Below are positions 25,197 through 33,858 of a DNA stretch of 64,000 nt, one piece after another (the first letter of the stretch is position 1; the number at the start of each line of letters is the position of its first letter). The notes under the pieces were generated by a model that searched no databases, was not told the DNA's origin, and saw nothing but the letters and a program-made list of their open reading frames with translations. Made by a program: the position numbers and the translations under genes. Source of the DNA: an uncultured Collinsella sp. (GTDB lineage: Bacteria; Actinomycetota; Coriobacteriia; Coriobacteriales; Coriobacteriaceae); NCBI GenBank assembly GCA_958415665.1, contig CATYZK010000004.1:33189-97188 (forward strand), written 5' to 3'.

Positions 25197-25538
25197 TTAC
25201 TCCTCGGCGCCCTCAGCGGCCTCAGCGGCAGCCTTAGCGGCCTCGGCCTCTTTGGCGAGCTGCTTCTTGGACTTCTTGACGACGGTCTCGGTCTTCTCGC
25301 CCTCGTTGGCGGCCTTGACCAGAGCGGCGACGGCGTCGGTGAGCTGAGCGCCCTTGGACTGCCAGTCGGCGATCTTCTCGAGGTCGAGGTTGATGGTCTT
25401 GGGGGCGGTCATCGGGTTGTAGCGGCCAACCTCCTCGATGATACGACCGTCACGCGGGGCGCGGGAATCGGCGACGACGACACGGTAGTACGGACGCTTC
25501 TTAGCGCCGTGACGAGCAAGGCGAATCTTGACTGCCAA
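25197..25538 (-). CDS. rpsP: Small ribosomal subunit protein bS16
   Basis: 30S ribosomal protein S16. The core AVKIRLARHGAKKRPYYRVV with DSRAPRDGRIIEEVGRYNP is unmistakable. A C-terminal Lys/Ala/Glu-rich tail of ~30 residues extends beyond the usual ~85-residue core. The start is TTG at 25536-25538, seven bases after GGAGGAG. The longer open frame upstream (to 25574) crosses the ribosome-binding site and is rejected. It is the first gene of the rpsP-khpA-rimM-trmD-lepB run. Confidence 0.97.
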   Translation of the reverse strand: MAVKIRLARHGAKKRPYYRVVVADSRAPRDGRIIEEVGRYNPMTAPKTINLDLEKIADWQSKGAQLTDAVAALVKAANEGEKTETVVKKSKKQLAKEAEAAKAAAEAAEGAEE

Positions 25539-25727
25539 AGGAAACTCCTCCAACCAAGCAGCTTTAGGCTGCAACTACAAACAAACAGTTGAACATAATA
25601 CGCCATCGACGCGGGCAGGTGAAGTCCGTGAGACCAACTTCTTCGGTGTAGTCGAGGGCAAATCCATATCTTAGACAAGAATTCGGGATTTGCAAGCACA
25701 TACACGCACCCCACATGAGCTGCGCGG

Positions 25728-25733
25728 TATACT
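25728..25733 (+). promoter_or_regulatory. -10 element for a leaderless dinB transcript
   Basis: TATACT lies seven bases before the dinB ATG (25740) and no Shine-Dalgarno is present, so transcription would begin at or near the start codon. No good -35 is seen. Confidence 0.45.
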
Positions 25734-25739
25734 CATGAC

Positions 25740-26993
25740 ATGGAAAGACGCGAACATACATACGGTTATGAGGATGCCATGGGCGTCACGCCGCCTCCCT
25801 GGACGGGTCCGGCGGTGGGCCTCATGGACCTCGATGCGTTTTTTGCGAGCGTGGAGATGCTCGATCATCCCGAATGGCGCGGAAAGCCGCTCATCGTGGG
25901 CGGAGACGCCGATTCGCGTGGCGTCGTGTCCACATGTTCGTATGAGGCACGTCGCTTTGGCGTGCACTCTGCCATGGCCTCGGCCGAGGCGCGGCGCTTG
26001 TGCCCGCAAGCCATTTGGACGCACGGGCACTTTGATCGCTACCGCGAGGTGAGCGCGCAGGTCATGGCGATTCTTGCCGAGGAGACGCCGCGCGTTGAGC
26101 GCGTATCCATCGACGAAGCCTTTATCGATATCACACCGGGTCGCTTTGCGCCCGAAGACCCGCTACTGGTTGCGCGGCGTATAAGCGACCGCGTGGCAGC
26201 GCTAGGAGTGACGTGCTCCATTGGTGTGGGCTGCAACAAGACGGTCGCAAAGATCGCAAGCGAGCGGGATAAGCCGTTTGGGCTGACCATCGTGCGCCCC
26301 GGAACCGAGCAGCGCTTTTTGGCCGCGCTGCCGGTATCTGCCATGAGCGGCATCGGGCGCTCGGCCGAGGAACGACTGCGCCGCATGCGCATCTACACCC
26401 TCGGCGAGCTATCACGTGCACCGGAATCCACCTTGGCCTCTATTTTTGGCGTCAACGGCGAACGCATGCGCCAGCGTGCGCTGGGACTCGAAATCTCCGA
26501 AGTCACAAGTCTCGATGAAGAGCGTGAGGTCAAGTCGGTCAGCAATGAACGCACCTTTGCGAAAGATTTGACTGAGCGCGGGGACATCGAAGCGGCGATT
26601 GCGCTGCTGGGCGAGTCAGTGGGACGCCGCCTGCGTCGTCAGGGACTAACGGGCGCCACGGTGACGCTCAAGCTCAAGTATTCGTATGGAAACGGTCGCT
26701 CGGCACAGCGCCGGCTGCCTCATCCGACCGACGATGAGAACATCTTCGTGGCGGTTGCGCTCGAACTGCTCGACAACATCTGGCAGGAAGGAATGCATGT
26801 TCGCTTAGCAGGCATCGGCATGAGCGACTTCGACCACCAAGGCGGCATCCAGACCGACCTGTTCTGCGAGATCGATGACCGCGGAGCCCAATCCAGCGAC
26901 CGCCGCGAGCTCTCCGTCGCCATCGACGCCGTCCGAGACAAATTCGGCGACACCGCCCTATCCTTCGGCCGCCAATCCCGCTTCAACGATTAA
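25740..26993 (+). CDS. dinB: DNA polymerase IV (Y family)
   Basis: Error-prone translesion polymerase. The palm contains VGLMDLDAFFASVEMLDHPE (catalytic Asp), then VVSTCSYEARRFGVHSAM, the second catalytic site VSIDEAFIDIT, GVGCNKTVAKIASERDKP and an HhH region (PVSAMSGIGRSAEERLRRM). The little-finger domain follows (KSVSNERTFAKDL). No clear beta-clamp motif stands out; the C-terminus ends in SFGRQSRFND. The 417 residues include a ~15-residue N-terminal extension before the core. There is no ribosome site before the ATG. It is the only plus-strand gene between two minus-strand blocks. Confidence 0.95.
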   Translation: MERREHTYGYEDAMGVTPPPWTGPAVGLMDLDAFFASVEMLDHPEWRGKPLIVGGDADSRGVVSTCSYEARRFGVHSAMASAEARRLCPQAIWTHGHFDRYREVSAQVMAILAEETPRVERVSIDEAFIDITPGRFAPEDPLLVARRISDRVAALGVTCSIGVGCNKTVAKIASERDKPFGLTIVRPGTEQRFLAALPVSAMSGIGRSAEERLRRMRIYTLGELSRAPESTLASIFGVNGERMRQRALGLEISEVTSLDEEREVKSVSNERTFAKDLTERGDIEAAIALLGESVGRRLRRQGLTGATVTLKLKYSYGNGRSAQRRLPHPTDDENIFVAVALELLDNIWQEGMHVRLAGIGMSDFDHQGGIQTDLFCEIDDRGAQSSDRRELSVAIDAVRDKFGDTALSFGRQSRFND

Positions 26994-27004
26994 CCGCCTT
27001 TGGG

Positions 27005-27048
27005 CAAAAAGAAAGCCGGGCAGGTGCGGAAAACCACAACTGCCCGGC
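27005..27048 (-). terminator. Intrinsic terminator after rsfS, convergent with dinB
   Basis: The stem GCCGGGCAG/CTGCCCGGC (27015-27023, 27040-27048) is followed on the minus strand by TTTCTTTTT. It also sits just beyond the dinB stop and may serve both transcripts. Confidence 0.8.
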
Positions 27049-27092
27049 GAAATGCGCGAGGCTAGCTAAAAAGCCCCGTATCAAATGAGCTA

Positions 27093-27548
27093 CTAGAGGA
27101 GGTCGAGGGGGAGCTGGGGGGCGTCACCCCAGAGCTTTTCTAGACGGTAGAAGTCGCGGGCTTCGGGAGTGAAGACGTGAACGACGACCGAACCGTAGTC
27201 CATGAGCATCCAGGTCTTCTGCTCGCGGCCCTCGATGGAAAACGGGTGCTCACCGCAAGCCTCGGCGACCTTCTCTTCGATCTCGTCGACGATAGAATCG
27301 ACCTGGCGGTTGTTGGTACCGGTGGCAAGCACAAAGTAGTCGCACACGTCGGAAAGCTCGGTCAGGTCGAGCACCTGCACGTCCTCGCCCTTCTTGTCGT
27401 AGGCGGCCTGCGCGGCGGCGCGGGCGACATCCTCGGCGGCGACACCGCTCGCGGACAGCGAGGCGGCGGTGCGGTCGGACGTGGCAACGAAACTCTTGTG
27501 CTCCACACCTTCAAGAATCTGCTCGTCAGTCATGGTCTCGTCGGCCAT
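27093..27548 (-). CDS. rsfS: Ribosomal silencing factor RsfS
   Basis: Binds L14 and blocks subunit joining under starvation. The conserved core KGEDVQVLDLTELSDVCDYF, then VLATGTNNRQVDSIVDEIEE, GREQKTWMLMDYGSVVVHVF and EARDFYRLEKLWGDA is complete. An N-terminal extension of ~45 residues rich in Ala/Asp/Glu precedes the core. The ATG at 27546-27548 follows AGAGG. It is the last gene of the rplU-rpmA-obgE-nadD-yqeK-rsfS series. Confidence 0.95.
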   Translation of the reverse strand: MADETMTDEQILEGVEHKSFVATSDRTAASLSASGVAAEDVARAAAQAAYDKKGEDVQVLDLTELSDVCDYFVLATGTNNRQVDSIVDEIEEKVAEACGEHPFSIEGREQKTWMLMDYGSVVVHVFTPEARDFYRLEKLWGDAPQLPLDLL

Positions 27549-27576
27549 GGAATACCTCTTTCTAGACACACCCGAG

Positions 27577-28197
27577 CTAGCGCAGCTGGGCGTAATGGTT
27601 GTAAATCGTAATAGCCGTGGGATAAAGATAGCGCCCGGACTGGATCACATAGACCAGACCCTGCGCAAAACAGGAGAAGAACAACTCGTCAAGCGTCGAC
27701 TCCCTTACCATCTTGCGCAGCGCGTGGGCATAATCACCATGGCGGTTGGGCTCGATGGCATCTGCCACAAAGACCACCATATCGAGCGGCGTCATGTCGC
27801 AGGCGCCCACGGTGTGACGGTCGACAGCCTGGAAAACGGCCGGCGACAGCTCGGGGAAAAGCTGCGGAAGCTCATAGGCGGCAACAGGGCCATGCAAAAG
27901 CGGCGTCGCGGCAGAAGGAGAGCCGGCAACCTTGATGCCGTAGTGCAACGCGCGGGCCACGAGCTCGTCGTCGGAGAGAACCTTATCCCAGTCGTGAATC
28001 AGGCCGGCGGCGGCGGCATCAAAGCGGTCAACGCCGTAGACCTCGGCCAGATGAAGTGCGGTCTCGGCAACACCCAGCGAATGCACATAGCGCTTGCGCT
28101 TATCTTTCATGCGAACATCGAGCAGCTCTTGAATGCGCTTGAGCAGCGCGCGCTCATCGCCCTCAAACTGATCCTCTACCGACAACGTAGCCCCCAT
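27577..28197 (-). CDS. yqeK: YqeK-type HD-domain Ap4A hydrolase
   Basis: HD-superfamily phosphohydrolase; characterised YqeK proteins hydrolyse diadenosine tetraphosphate symmetrically using Fe. The HD signatures are YVHSLGVAETALHLAEVYG, AGLIHDWDK, the ALHYG segment, VDRHTVGACDMTPLDMVVFVADAIEP and the C-terminal TAITIYNHY. The 206-residue size fits. The start overlaps the nadD stop (TGATG). The nadD-yqeK-rsfS order is common in Gram-positives. Confidence 0.93.
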   Translation of the reverse strand: MGATLSVEDQFEGDERALLKRIQELLDVRMKDKRKRYVHSLGVAETALHLAEVYGVDRFDAAAAGLIHDWDKVLSDDELVARALHYGIKVAGSPSAATPLLHGPVAAYELPQLFPELSPAVFQAVDRHTVGACDMTPLDMVVFVADAIEPNRHGDYAHALRKMVRESTLDELFFSCFAQGLVYVIQSGRYLYPTAITIYNHYAQLR

Positions 28198-28874
28198 CAC
28201 TCAAAATCTTCTTGACCCAGATCGACATACAAACTGCGCTTGCGAATGTAGCCGAGCACAGACTCGCTCGTAAGATAGCGCACGCTCATGCCGCGGGCAA
28301 CTCGCTTACGAATGTTCGTCGAGCTGATCGCCAGCGCCGGAATCTGAATATAGCGCACATCGAACGGCAGCCCCGACTCTTTGATTCGGGCACGCGCCGT
28401 ATCGATATCAAAACCCGGTCGCGTCGCCGCAATAAAGGTAGCAAGCTCAGCAATTCGCTCGGCATCATGCCAGGTCACAATATCGATAATCGCGTCGGCG
28501 CCCGTAATAAAGTAGAGCTTAACCTGCGACGGATAAAAGTCGCGAAGGGCATGAAGCGTATCGGCCGTATAGGTTACGCCCGGACGGTCGATCTCGAACC
28601 GGCTCGCCAAAAAAGCCGGGTTCGCGGCGGTGGCGAGGACCGTCATGGCATAACGGTCCTCGGCAGGCGTCACCGGCTTGTCAAGCTTAAAGGCGGGAGA
28701 GCCCGCCGGCATAAAGAGCACAGCGTCCAAGTCGAGCGACTCGCGCGCCTGCTCGGCAGTCACCAGGTGCCCGTAATGAATCGGGTCGAAGGTGCCGCCC
28801 ATAATGCCAAGCCGAAACTCTTTGCCCTCTTTTATGGGCAGCTCGGGCAAACCGATTCCACCGCGCAGCGACAT
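28197..28874 (-). CDS. nadD: Nicotinate-nucleotide adenylyltransferase
   Basis: Makes deamido-NAD from nicotinate mononucleotide and ATP. The nucleotidyltransferase motif RLGIMGGTFDPIHYGHLV is at residues ~20-37. DALH and TGADAIIDIVTWHDAERIAEL follow, and the second motif ISSTNIRKRVARGMSVRYL is near the C-terminus. It has 225 residues. The true N-terminus could be a little shorter, because the ribosome site before the ATG is weak. Confidence 0.95.
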   Translation of the reverse strand: MSLRGGIGLPELPIKEGKEFRLGIMGGTFDPIHYGHLVTAEQARESLDLDAVLFMPAGSPAFKLDKPVTPAEDRYAMTVLATAANPAFLASRFEIDRPGVTYTADTLHALRDFYPSQVKLYFITGADAIIDIVTWHDAERIAELATFIAATRPGFDIDTARARIKESGLPFDVRYIQIPALAISSTNIRKRVARGMSVRYLTSESVLGYIRKRSLYVDLGQEDFE

Positions 28875-28877
28875 GGC

Positions 28878-30344
28878 TTACTCGCCCTCCGAGGTCTCGG
28901 CATCGTCCGCGGCATCAGCCGCATCGACAACCTCGACGCCCTCATCCGCAGCATAGGCCACGTCAATGGTCTCAACGGCAACGCCCTCGCCAGCGTCCTC
29001 GAGCTCCTCGTACTCCGAGAAGTCCTCAGCGCCCTCAAAGTCAAAGGCACGCTGGCAAATGCGGACCTCGTCGCCCGCACGGCAACCGGCCTTCTCGAGC
29101 GCGTCGTCAACACCCATACGCGCAAACTTGTGCTGCAGGTAGATGACGGCTTCCTCGTTTTCCCAGTCGGTCTGGATGACCATGCGCTCGATGGCACGAC
29201 CGACCACACGGAAGGCACCGGGCTCTTCCTGGACAATGCGGAAACGCTTCTCGCGCTGCAGGCGGCGGCGCTCCCACTCATCGTCGCGCAGATCGACCGG
29301 CTCATCGGAAACCGCCAGCTCGGCGCGAAGCTTAGCCACCTGCTCGCCCACGGCAAGCATCAGCGTGTTGAGGCCGGCGCCCGTCACGGCGGACACGGCA
29401 AAGAACATATGTCCATCGTCGAGCGCGGCGCGCTTGAGGTCGGCAATCTTGTCAGCCGTGCCCGGCGCATCGCACTTGTTGGCGACAACGATTTGCGGGC
29501 GCTCCGAGAGCTCTGCGCCATACTGCTCGAGCTCACGGTTGATGATGCGGTAATCCTCAACCGGGTCGCGATCCTCAAAACCGCCCGTCATGTCGATGAC
29601 ATGCATGATCAGGGCCGTACGCTCAATGTGACGCAGGAACTGGTGGCCCAGGCCCTTGCCCTCGCTCGCGCCCTCGATCAAACCAGGAACGTCGGCAACG
29701 ACGTAAGAATACTCACCGGCACGCACCATGCCGAGGTTCGGCACGAGCGTGGTAAACGGATAGTCGGCGATCTTGGGACGGGCGGCACTCATGCGCGCGA
29801 TGAGCGAAGACTTACCCACAGAGGGAAAGCCCACGAGCGCGGCATCGGCCATAAGCTTCATCTCGAGCTCAATCCAGTGCTCCTCGGCCGGTTCGCCCAG
29901 CTGAGCGAACGCGGGCGCGCGACGCACCGACGTCACAAAGTGGGTATTGCCCAGACCGCCGGCGCCACCGGGCGCCACGACAACGCGCTCGCCATCGTGC
30001 ACCAGGTCGGCAATCTCGAACATCGGGGTCTGCGTCTCGGGGTCGAGCTCGCGCACCACGGTGCCCATGGGAACCTTCAGGATCAGGTCCTCGCCGCTTT
30101 TACCGTTACGACGGGCACCCTGCCCATGCGTGCCGCGCTCGGCGCGGAAGTGATGCTTAAAGCGGTAATCGATCAGCGAAGACAGCTGAGCATCGGCCTG
30201 AATGACGACATTGCCGCCACGACCGCCGTCGCCGCCATCGGGGCCGCCCTTGGGAACAAATGCCTCGCGCCTAAACGACATGCATCCGGCTCCGCCGTCG
30301 CCGCCGCACACGTTAATGCGGCTGATATCGGTGAACTGTGACAA
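28878..30344 (-). CDS. obgE: Obg-family GTPase, with acidic C-terminal tail
   Basis: Essential ribosome-associated GTPase. The glycine-rich Obg fold (residues ~3-160, FTDISRINVCGGDGGAGCMS, GGRGGNVV) is followed by the G domain with Walker A VGFPSVGKSSLIARMSAARP, switch region YPFTTLVPNLG, DVPGLIEGASEG and NKCD. An OCT domain comes next. The last ~70 residues are very acidic (Glu/Asp/Ala), as in actinobacterial Obg. The start is TTG at 30342-30344 with GGAGG eight bases upstream. A terminator separates it from rpmA. Confidence 0.96.
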   Translation of the reverse strand: MSQFTDISRINVCGGDGGAGCMSFRREAFVPKGGPDGGDGGRGGNVVIQADAQLSSLIDYRFKHHFRAERGTHGQGARRNGKSGEDLILKVPMGTVVRELDPETQTPMFEIADLVHDGERVVVAPGGAGGLGNTHFVTSVRRAPAFAQLGEPAEEHWIELEMKLMADAALVGFPSVGKSSLIARMSAARPKIADYPFTTLVPNLGMVRAGEYSYVVADVPGLIEGASEGKGLGHQFLRHIERTALIMHVIDMTGGFEDRDPVEDYRIINRELEQYGAELSERPQIVVANKCDAPGTADKIADLKRAALDDGHMFFAVSAVTGAGLNTLMLAVGEQVAKLRAELAVSDEPVDLRDDEWERRRLQREKRFRIVQEEPGAFRVVGRAIERMVIQTDWENEEAVIYLQHKFARMGVDDALEKAGCRAGDEVRICQRAFDFEGAEDFSEYEELEDAGEGVAVETIDVAYAADEGVEVVDAADAADDAETSEGE

Positions 30345-30360
30345 CAGAATCGCCTCCTAC

Positions 30361-30403
30361 AAAAAGAGGGAGACCCTTGAATCCTAAAACTCAAGTGCCT
30401 CCC
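30361..30403 (-). terminator. Intrinsic terminator between rpmA and obgE
   Basis: Imperfect arms GGGAGGCACTTGA/TCAAGGGTCTCCC (30368-30380, 30391-30403) are followed by TCTTTTT on the minus strand. It implies partial read-through into obgE, or an unseen obgE promoter. Confidence 0.75.
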
Positions 30404-30428
30404 ACATATGTGCTCTATGAAGGGTGAA

Positions 30429-30686
30429 TTACGCGTTCGCGAGCGGGCGTACGCTGACCCTGTGCTTGATACCCTTGTGGAACTCAACGGTACCGTCGAC
30501 CAGCGCGAACAGCGTGTCGTCCTTGCCACGGCCAACGTTCTCACCCGGGTGGATGTGAGTGCCGTGCTGACGGACGAGAATCGTGCCCGTGGTTACCGTC
30601 TGGCCGGCATAGCGCTTCGTGCCAAGGCGCTGACCGCGGGAGTCACGGCCATTACGGGAGGAACCGAGTCCTTTTTTGTGTGCCAT
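30429..30686 (-). CDS. rpmA: Large ribosomal subunit protein bL27
   Basis: 50S protein L27, close to the peptidyl transferase centre. Its 85 residues are MAHKKGLGSSRNGRDSRGQR, then LGTKRYAGQTVTTGTILVRQ and GRGKDDTLFALVDGTVEFH. The N-terminus begins directly at the mature AHKKG form, with no cleavable firmicute-type extension. It follows rplU. Confidence 0.98.
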   Translation of the reverse strand: MAHKKGLGSSRNGRDSRGQRLGTKRYAGQTVTTGTILVRQHGTHIHPGENVGRGKDDTLFALVDGTVEFHKGIKHRVSVRPLANA

Positions 30687-30719
30687 TGTGTATACCTACT
30701 CTTTCGTTACGAGTGTAAT

Positions 30720-31094
30720 CTACTCGGCGACGGGAGCCTCGGCAACAGCCTCGGCCTCTGCCTTGACAGCCTTCTTGGCGCGGGACGTAGCCTGGACCTT
30801 CACGATCTTCAGCTTGGTGAGCTGCTGACGGTGACCCTTCAGACGACGATAGCGCTTACGCTTGTGGAACTTGAAGACCAGCTGCTTCTCGCCCTTGAAC
30901 TGCTCAACGATCTGAGCGGTAACCTTGGCCTTGGCCAGCTTGTCGGGATCGGTGACGATCTTCTTACCATCGTTGAGGAAGATGGCCGGCAGGGTGACCT
31001 TGTCGCCCTCATTGCCCTCGATCTTCTCGACGGTGATGACATCGTCGGTGGCGACCTTGTACTGCTTGCCGCCCGTGTTAACGATTGCGTACAT
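30720..31094 (-). CDS. rplU: Large ribosomal subunit protein bL21
   Basis: 50S protein L21. MYAIVNTGGKQYKVATDDVI is at the N-terminus, followed by VFKFHKRKRYRRLKGHRQQ and an Ala/Lys/Glu-rich C-terminal tail of ~25 residues beyond the core. The ATG at 31092-31094 has AAGGG eight bases upstream. A strong promoter is just upstream (31137-31165). Confidence 0.97.
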   Translation of the reverse strand: MYAIVNTGGKQYKVATDDVITVEKIEGNEGDKVTLPAIFLNDGKKIVTDPDKLAKAKVTAQIVEQFKGEKQLVFKFHKRKRYRRLKGHRQQLTKLKIVKVQATSRAKKAVKAEAEAVAEAPVAE

Positions 31095-31136
31095 GTTTAC
31101 TTGCCCTTCATGCATCAGTTAGTGCAACAGCCGAAT

Positions 31137-31165
31137 ATAGTAGCAGGCGAAAATACCCCCGTCAA
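31137..31165 (-). promoter_or_regulatory. Promoter for rplU-rpmA
   Basis: TTGACG (31160-31165) and TACTAT (31137-31142) are separated by exactly 17 bases on the minus strand. The -35 overlaps the stop codon of the DUF2344 gene. The transcript would start near 31130. Confidence 0.75.
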
Positions 31166-31974
31166 CGAGTATGTGGAGCAAATCCACAAGTTCGCACAGG
31201 TATGGGGCTGACGAGTCGGCCCTCGTCGTCCTCGCATGCTTGATTCTGACGCTCGACATCGTAGGAGCAGATGGTCACGAGGTCTTGCATACCGGTGGAA
31301 ACAATAGGTGCATCCACGCCCGGGGTCAAGCCCTGCAACAAAACATCAGCAGCGGAAAGCAAAATTTCCGGACGCATGGAGCCCTCGTTGTCGGCATGGG
31401 TGTCGAGCATGAGCACCAAATGGTCCGGGCGCTCCCCCGCCGTGAGCTCATAGCCCACGAGCGTGTGATCCAAATCCAAGCGCTTGCTCTTTTTGCCGCG
31501 CGCGTAGTCGATGCCATGGTCCGCGCGCAGCGTGTCGATCGCGCGACGCACCTCGTCGGCGCTTACGGGCGCCTCGGGATCCAAGTGCAAATCAATGCGA
31601 TACGACAAGCGCGTGAGCTGCGCCGTCAACGCCGGCGTGCGCACGTCGATGTACGCCGCCTCGATGGGTGCCAGATCGGCCGGAGACGCCGCAGCCAGGC
31701 GCCCAAACGCCTCGTCGAGCGCCACGAACTCGGTCATAAACAGGTCATACCACTCGCAGGTCGACGACGTACCCACCGGCAGCGCCGAAGAGAAGCCCAC
31801 GCGCATGTGAGGAGAGAAGCCCTGCGTGACGGCATAGGGAAGTCCCGCACGACGCACGATGCGCTCAATAGTATGGATTACTTCGAGATGGCCCAGATAC
31901 TTAAGGCGATCGCGCTTGCCATAGCGAACACGAAGCCTAAAGAGCGTGGGGTTGTCGGTCAGGAGCTCACTCAT
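31162..31974 (-). CDS. DUF2344/TIGR03936-family protein, partner of radical SAM gene
   Basis: Function unknown. The family signature is RLRVRYGKRDRLKYLGHLEV near the N-terminus, RRAGLPYAVTQGFSPHMRVG and SSALPVGTSSTCEWYDLFM. In many bacteria it is adjacent or fused to a B12-binding radical SAM protein. Here its start ATGA overlaps that gene's stop, so the two are co-translated. The 270-residue product lacks membrane segments or signal peptide. Its position directly upstream of rplU-rpmA-obgE fits a guessed link with ribosome or RNA biology, but no activity can be assigned. Confidence 0.85.
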   Translation of the reverse strand: MSELLTDNPTLFRLRVRYGKRDRLKYLGHLEVIHTIERIVRRAGLPYAVTQGFSPHMRVGFSSALPVGTSSTCEWYDLFMTEFVALDEAFGRLAAASPADLAPIEAAYIDVRTPALTAQLTRLSYRIDLHLDPEAPVSADEVRRAIDTLRADHGIDYARGKKSKRLDLDHTLVGYELTAGERPDHLVLMLDTHADNEGSMRPEILLSAADVLLQGLTPGVDAPIVSTGMQDLVTICSYDVERQNQACEDDEGRLVSPIPVRTCGFAPHTR

Positions 31975-33848
31975 GCGCGATCACCCATCAATACATTCTT
32001 GGCGTGGAGCGTGGGACAGATTCCGCAGCCGGTGCACGACGTGCGGGTGCAATCGGGAGTCGTGACACCCTCGAGCGAGCGACGGTACTCGCGCTCGAGG
32101 AAGCCGCGCGTGCAGCCGGGGCTCACATGCTCCCACGGTAGGCGCCAGTTCAACTCGTAGGGTAGGTGTACGAGCTCATTGAGGTCGATGCCGTTTTTGG
32201 CGGCAGCCTCCTTCCAGTTATCGAGCGAAAAATGCTCTACCCAGGCGTCAAAGCGAGAGCCAGCGCGCCAAGCATCGATGATGACGGGCGTCATGTCACG
32301 ACCGGCGCGGGACAGCGCGGCCTCGACGAGCGAGGTCTCGGCATCGTGGTAATGCACGCGGACGGCGCGGTTGCGAACGCTCGTGATAAGCAGCTTCTGG
32401 CGACGCTTGACGTCGTCGTAGTCGAGCTGCGGGCACCACTGGAACGGCGTGGCAGCCTTGGGGATAAAGACCGAAACCGAGATGGACACCGAGATCGAGC
32501 CGCGACGGGCCTTGGGCACCACGGAACGACCGAGCTCCAGCACGTGATCGGCCAGATTGGCGATGGCCACGATGTCCTCGTCGCGCTCGCCGGGAAGGCC
32601 CATCATAAAGTAGAGCTTCATGCGGTTCCAGCCGGCCTCGAAGGCCGCCTTGGCCGCACGGTCCAGGTCCTCCTCGGTCACGTTCTTGTTAATGATGTCG
32701 CGCATGCGCTGGCTGCCGGCCTCGGGCGCAAACGTCAGGCCGCCCTTCTTTTCGCCGGCGACCGACTCGGCCATATCCACGCCAAACGAATCCAGGCGCT
32801 GCGACGGAATAGACACGCGAATACCCGTATCCTCCAGGCGACGGTTGAGCCTGCCGAGAACGTCGCGAATGCAGGAGTGGTCGGTCGTAGAGAGCGAGGT
32901 CAGCGACACCTCGTCATAGCCGGTCTTTTCCAGACCCTGAATCACCGACGAGACGATCTGGTCGGCCGAGCGCTCGCGCACCGGGCGATACGTCATGCCG
33001 GCCTGGCAAAAACGACAGCCGCGGGCGCAGCCACGCAGGATCTCGATAGACAGGCGGTCGTGGACCAGCTGCGCATAGGGCACGCACGACTGCGACAGCG
33101 GATTCGTGGCACCAAAGCCCTCGACCACGCGCTTGTAGACCACGGTCGGCGCATCCTTGCCCTCACGCGGCACGGTGTAGCCATGCGGCGAGCAGGGCTC
33201 GTCGTGACGAACCTCATAGAGCGACGGCACGTAGTTGCCGGCAATGGATGCAAGCTGCTCAACAATCTGCTCGCGCGGGACTCCTTCGTCGCGCAGGCGG
33301 CGATGCAGCTGGCAGGTCTCGAGCAGCGATTCCTCGCCCTCGCCGATGAGGATGGCATCGAAGAAGGCCGCGTACGGCTCGGGGTTGTACACCGAGGGAC
33401 CGCCGGCGATGATGATGGGGTCGTCTTCACCTCGGTCGGCCGCTAACAGCGGAATGCCAGCGAGATCGAGTGCCTCGAGGAAGTTCGTCACCGCCATCTC
33501 GTGCGGCACATGCAGACCGACGATATCAAACGAAGCGACGGGGGCAGCACCTTCGAGCGACAGAAGCGGAATACCCGCCTCGCGCATGGCGTCACCCATA
33601 TCGGGCCACGGCACATAGCCACGCTCGCAGGAGATGCCCTCGGCCTGGTTAAGGATGTTGTAGAGGATGGCGATACCCTGGTTGGGCAGACCGACCTCGT
33701 ACACATCCGGGTAGATCAGGCAGCAACGGTAGTCGGCATCGGCCTTTGAAAGCGTGCCCCACTCGTGATCGATATAGCGACTCGGCTTTTCGACCTTGGC
33801 GAGCAGCGGCTCAATTAAATGAAAACAGTCTTGATACGGAACGCGCAA
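31971..33848 (-). CDS. B12-binding radical SAM protein (TIGR03960-like), function unknown
   Basis: A large (625-residue) radical SAM enzyme. The N-terminal ~200 residues look like the cobalamin-binding-type Rossmann region (ASFDIVGLHVPHEMAVTNF, IIAGGPSVYNPEPYAAFFD). The radical SAM cluster motif is RGCARGCRFCQAGMTYRPVR (CxxxCxxC). A further Cys cluster lies at the extreme C-terminus (CTRTSCTGCGICP), suggesting an additional Fe-S centre. The start is TTG at 33846-33848 with AGGGG seven bases ahead. It is coupled to the DUF2344 gene downstream. Confidence 0.88.
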   Translation of the reverse strand: MRVPYQDCFHLIEPLLAKVEKPSRYIDHEWGTLSKADADYRCCLIYPDVYEVGLPNQGIAILYNILNQAEGISCERGYVPWPDMGDAMREAGIPLLSLEGAAPVASFDIVGLHVPHEMAVTNFLEALDLAGIPLLAADRGEDDPIIIAGGPSVYNPEPYAAFFDAILIGEGEESLLETCQLHRRLRDEGVPREQIVEQLASIAGNYVPSLYEVRHDEPCSPHGYTVPREGKDAPTVVYKRVVEGFGATNPLSQSCVPYAQLVHDRLSIEILRGCARGCRFCQAGMTYRPVRERSADQIVSSVIQGLEKTGYDEVSLTSLSTTDHSCIRDVLGRLNRRLEDTGIRVSIPSQRLDSFGVDMAESVAGEKKGGLTFAPEAGSQRMRDIINKNVTEEDLDRAAKAAFEAGWNRMKLYFMMGLPGERDEDIVAIANLADHVLELGRSVVPKARRGSISVSISVSVFIPKAATPFQWCPQLDYDDVKRRQKLLITSVRNRAVRVHYHDAETSLVEAALSRAGRDMTPVIIDAWRAGSRFDAWVEHFSLDNWKEAAAKNGIDLNELVHLPYELNWRLPWEHVSPGCTRGFLEREYRRSLEGVTTPDCTRTSCTGCGICPTLHAKNVLMGDRA

Positions 33849-33858
33849 CGGAAAACCC

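Noticed and set aside
25740..25775. LexA/SOS box near dinB (GAAC and GTT half-sites)
   Set aside because: Half-sites are within the coding region and wrongly spaced for known Gram-positive LexA boxes.
28212..30341. 709-codon plus-strand open frame opposite nadD/obgE
   Set aside because: Shadow ORF; both minus-strand genes have intact catalytic motifs.
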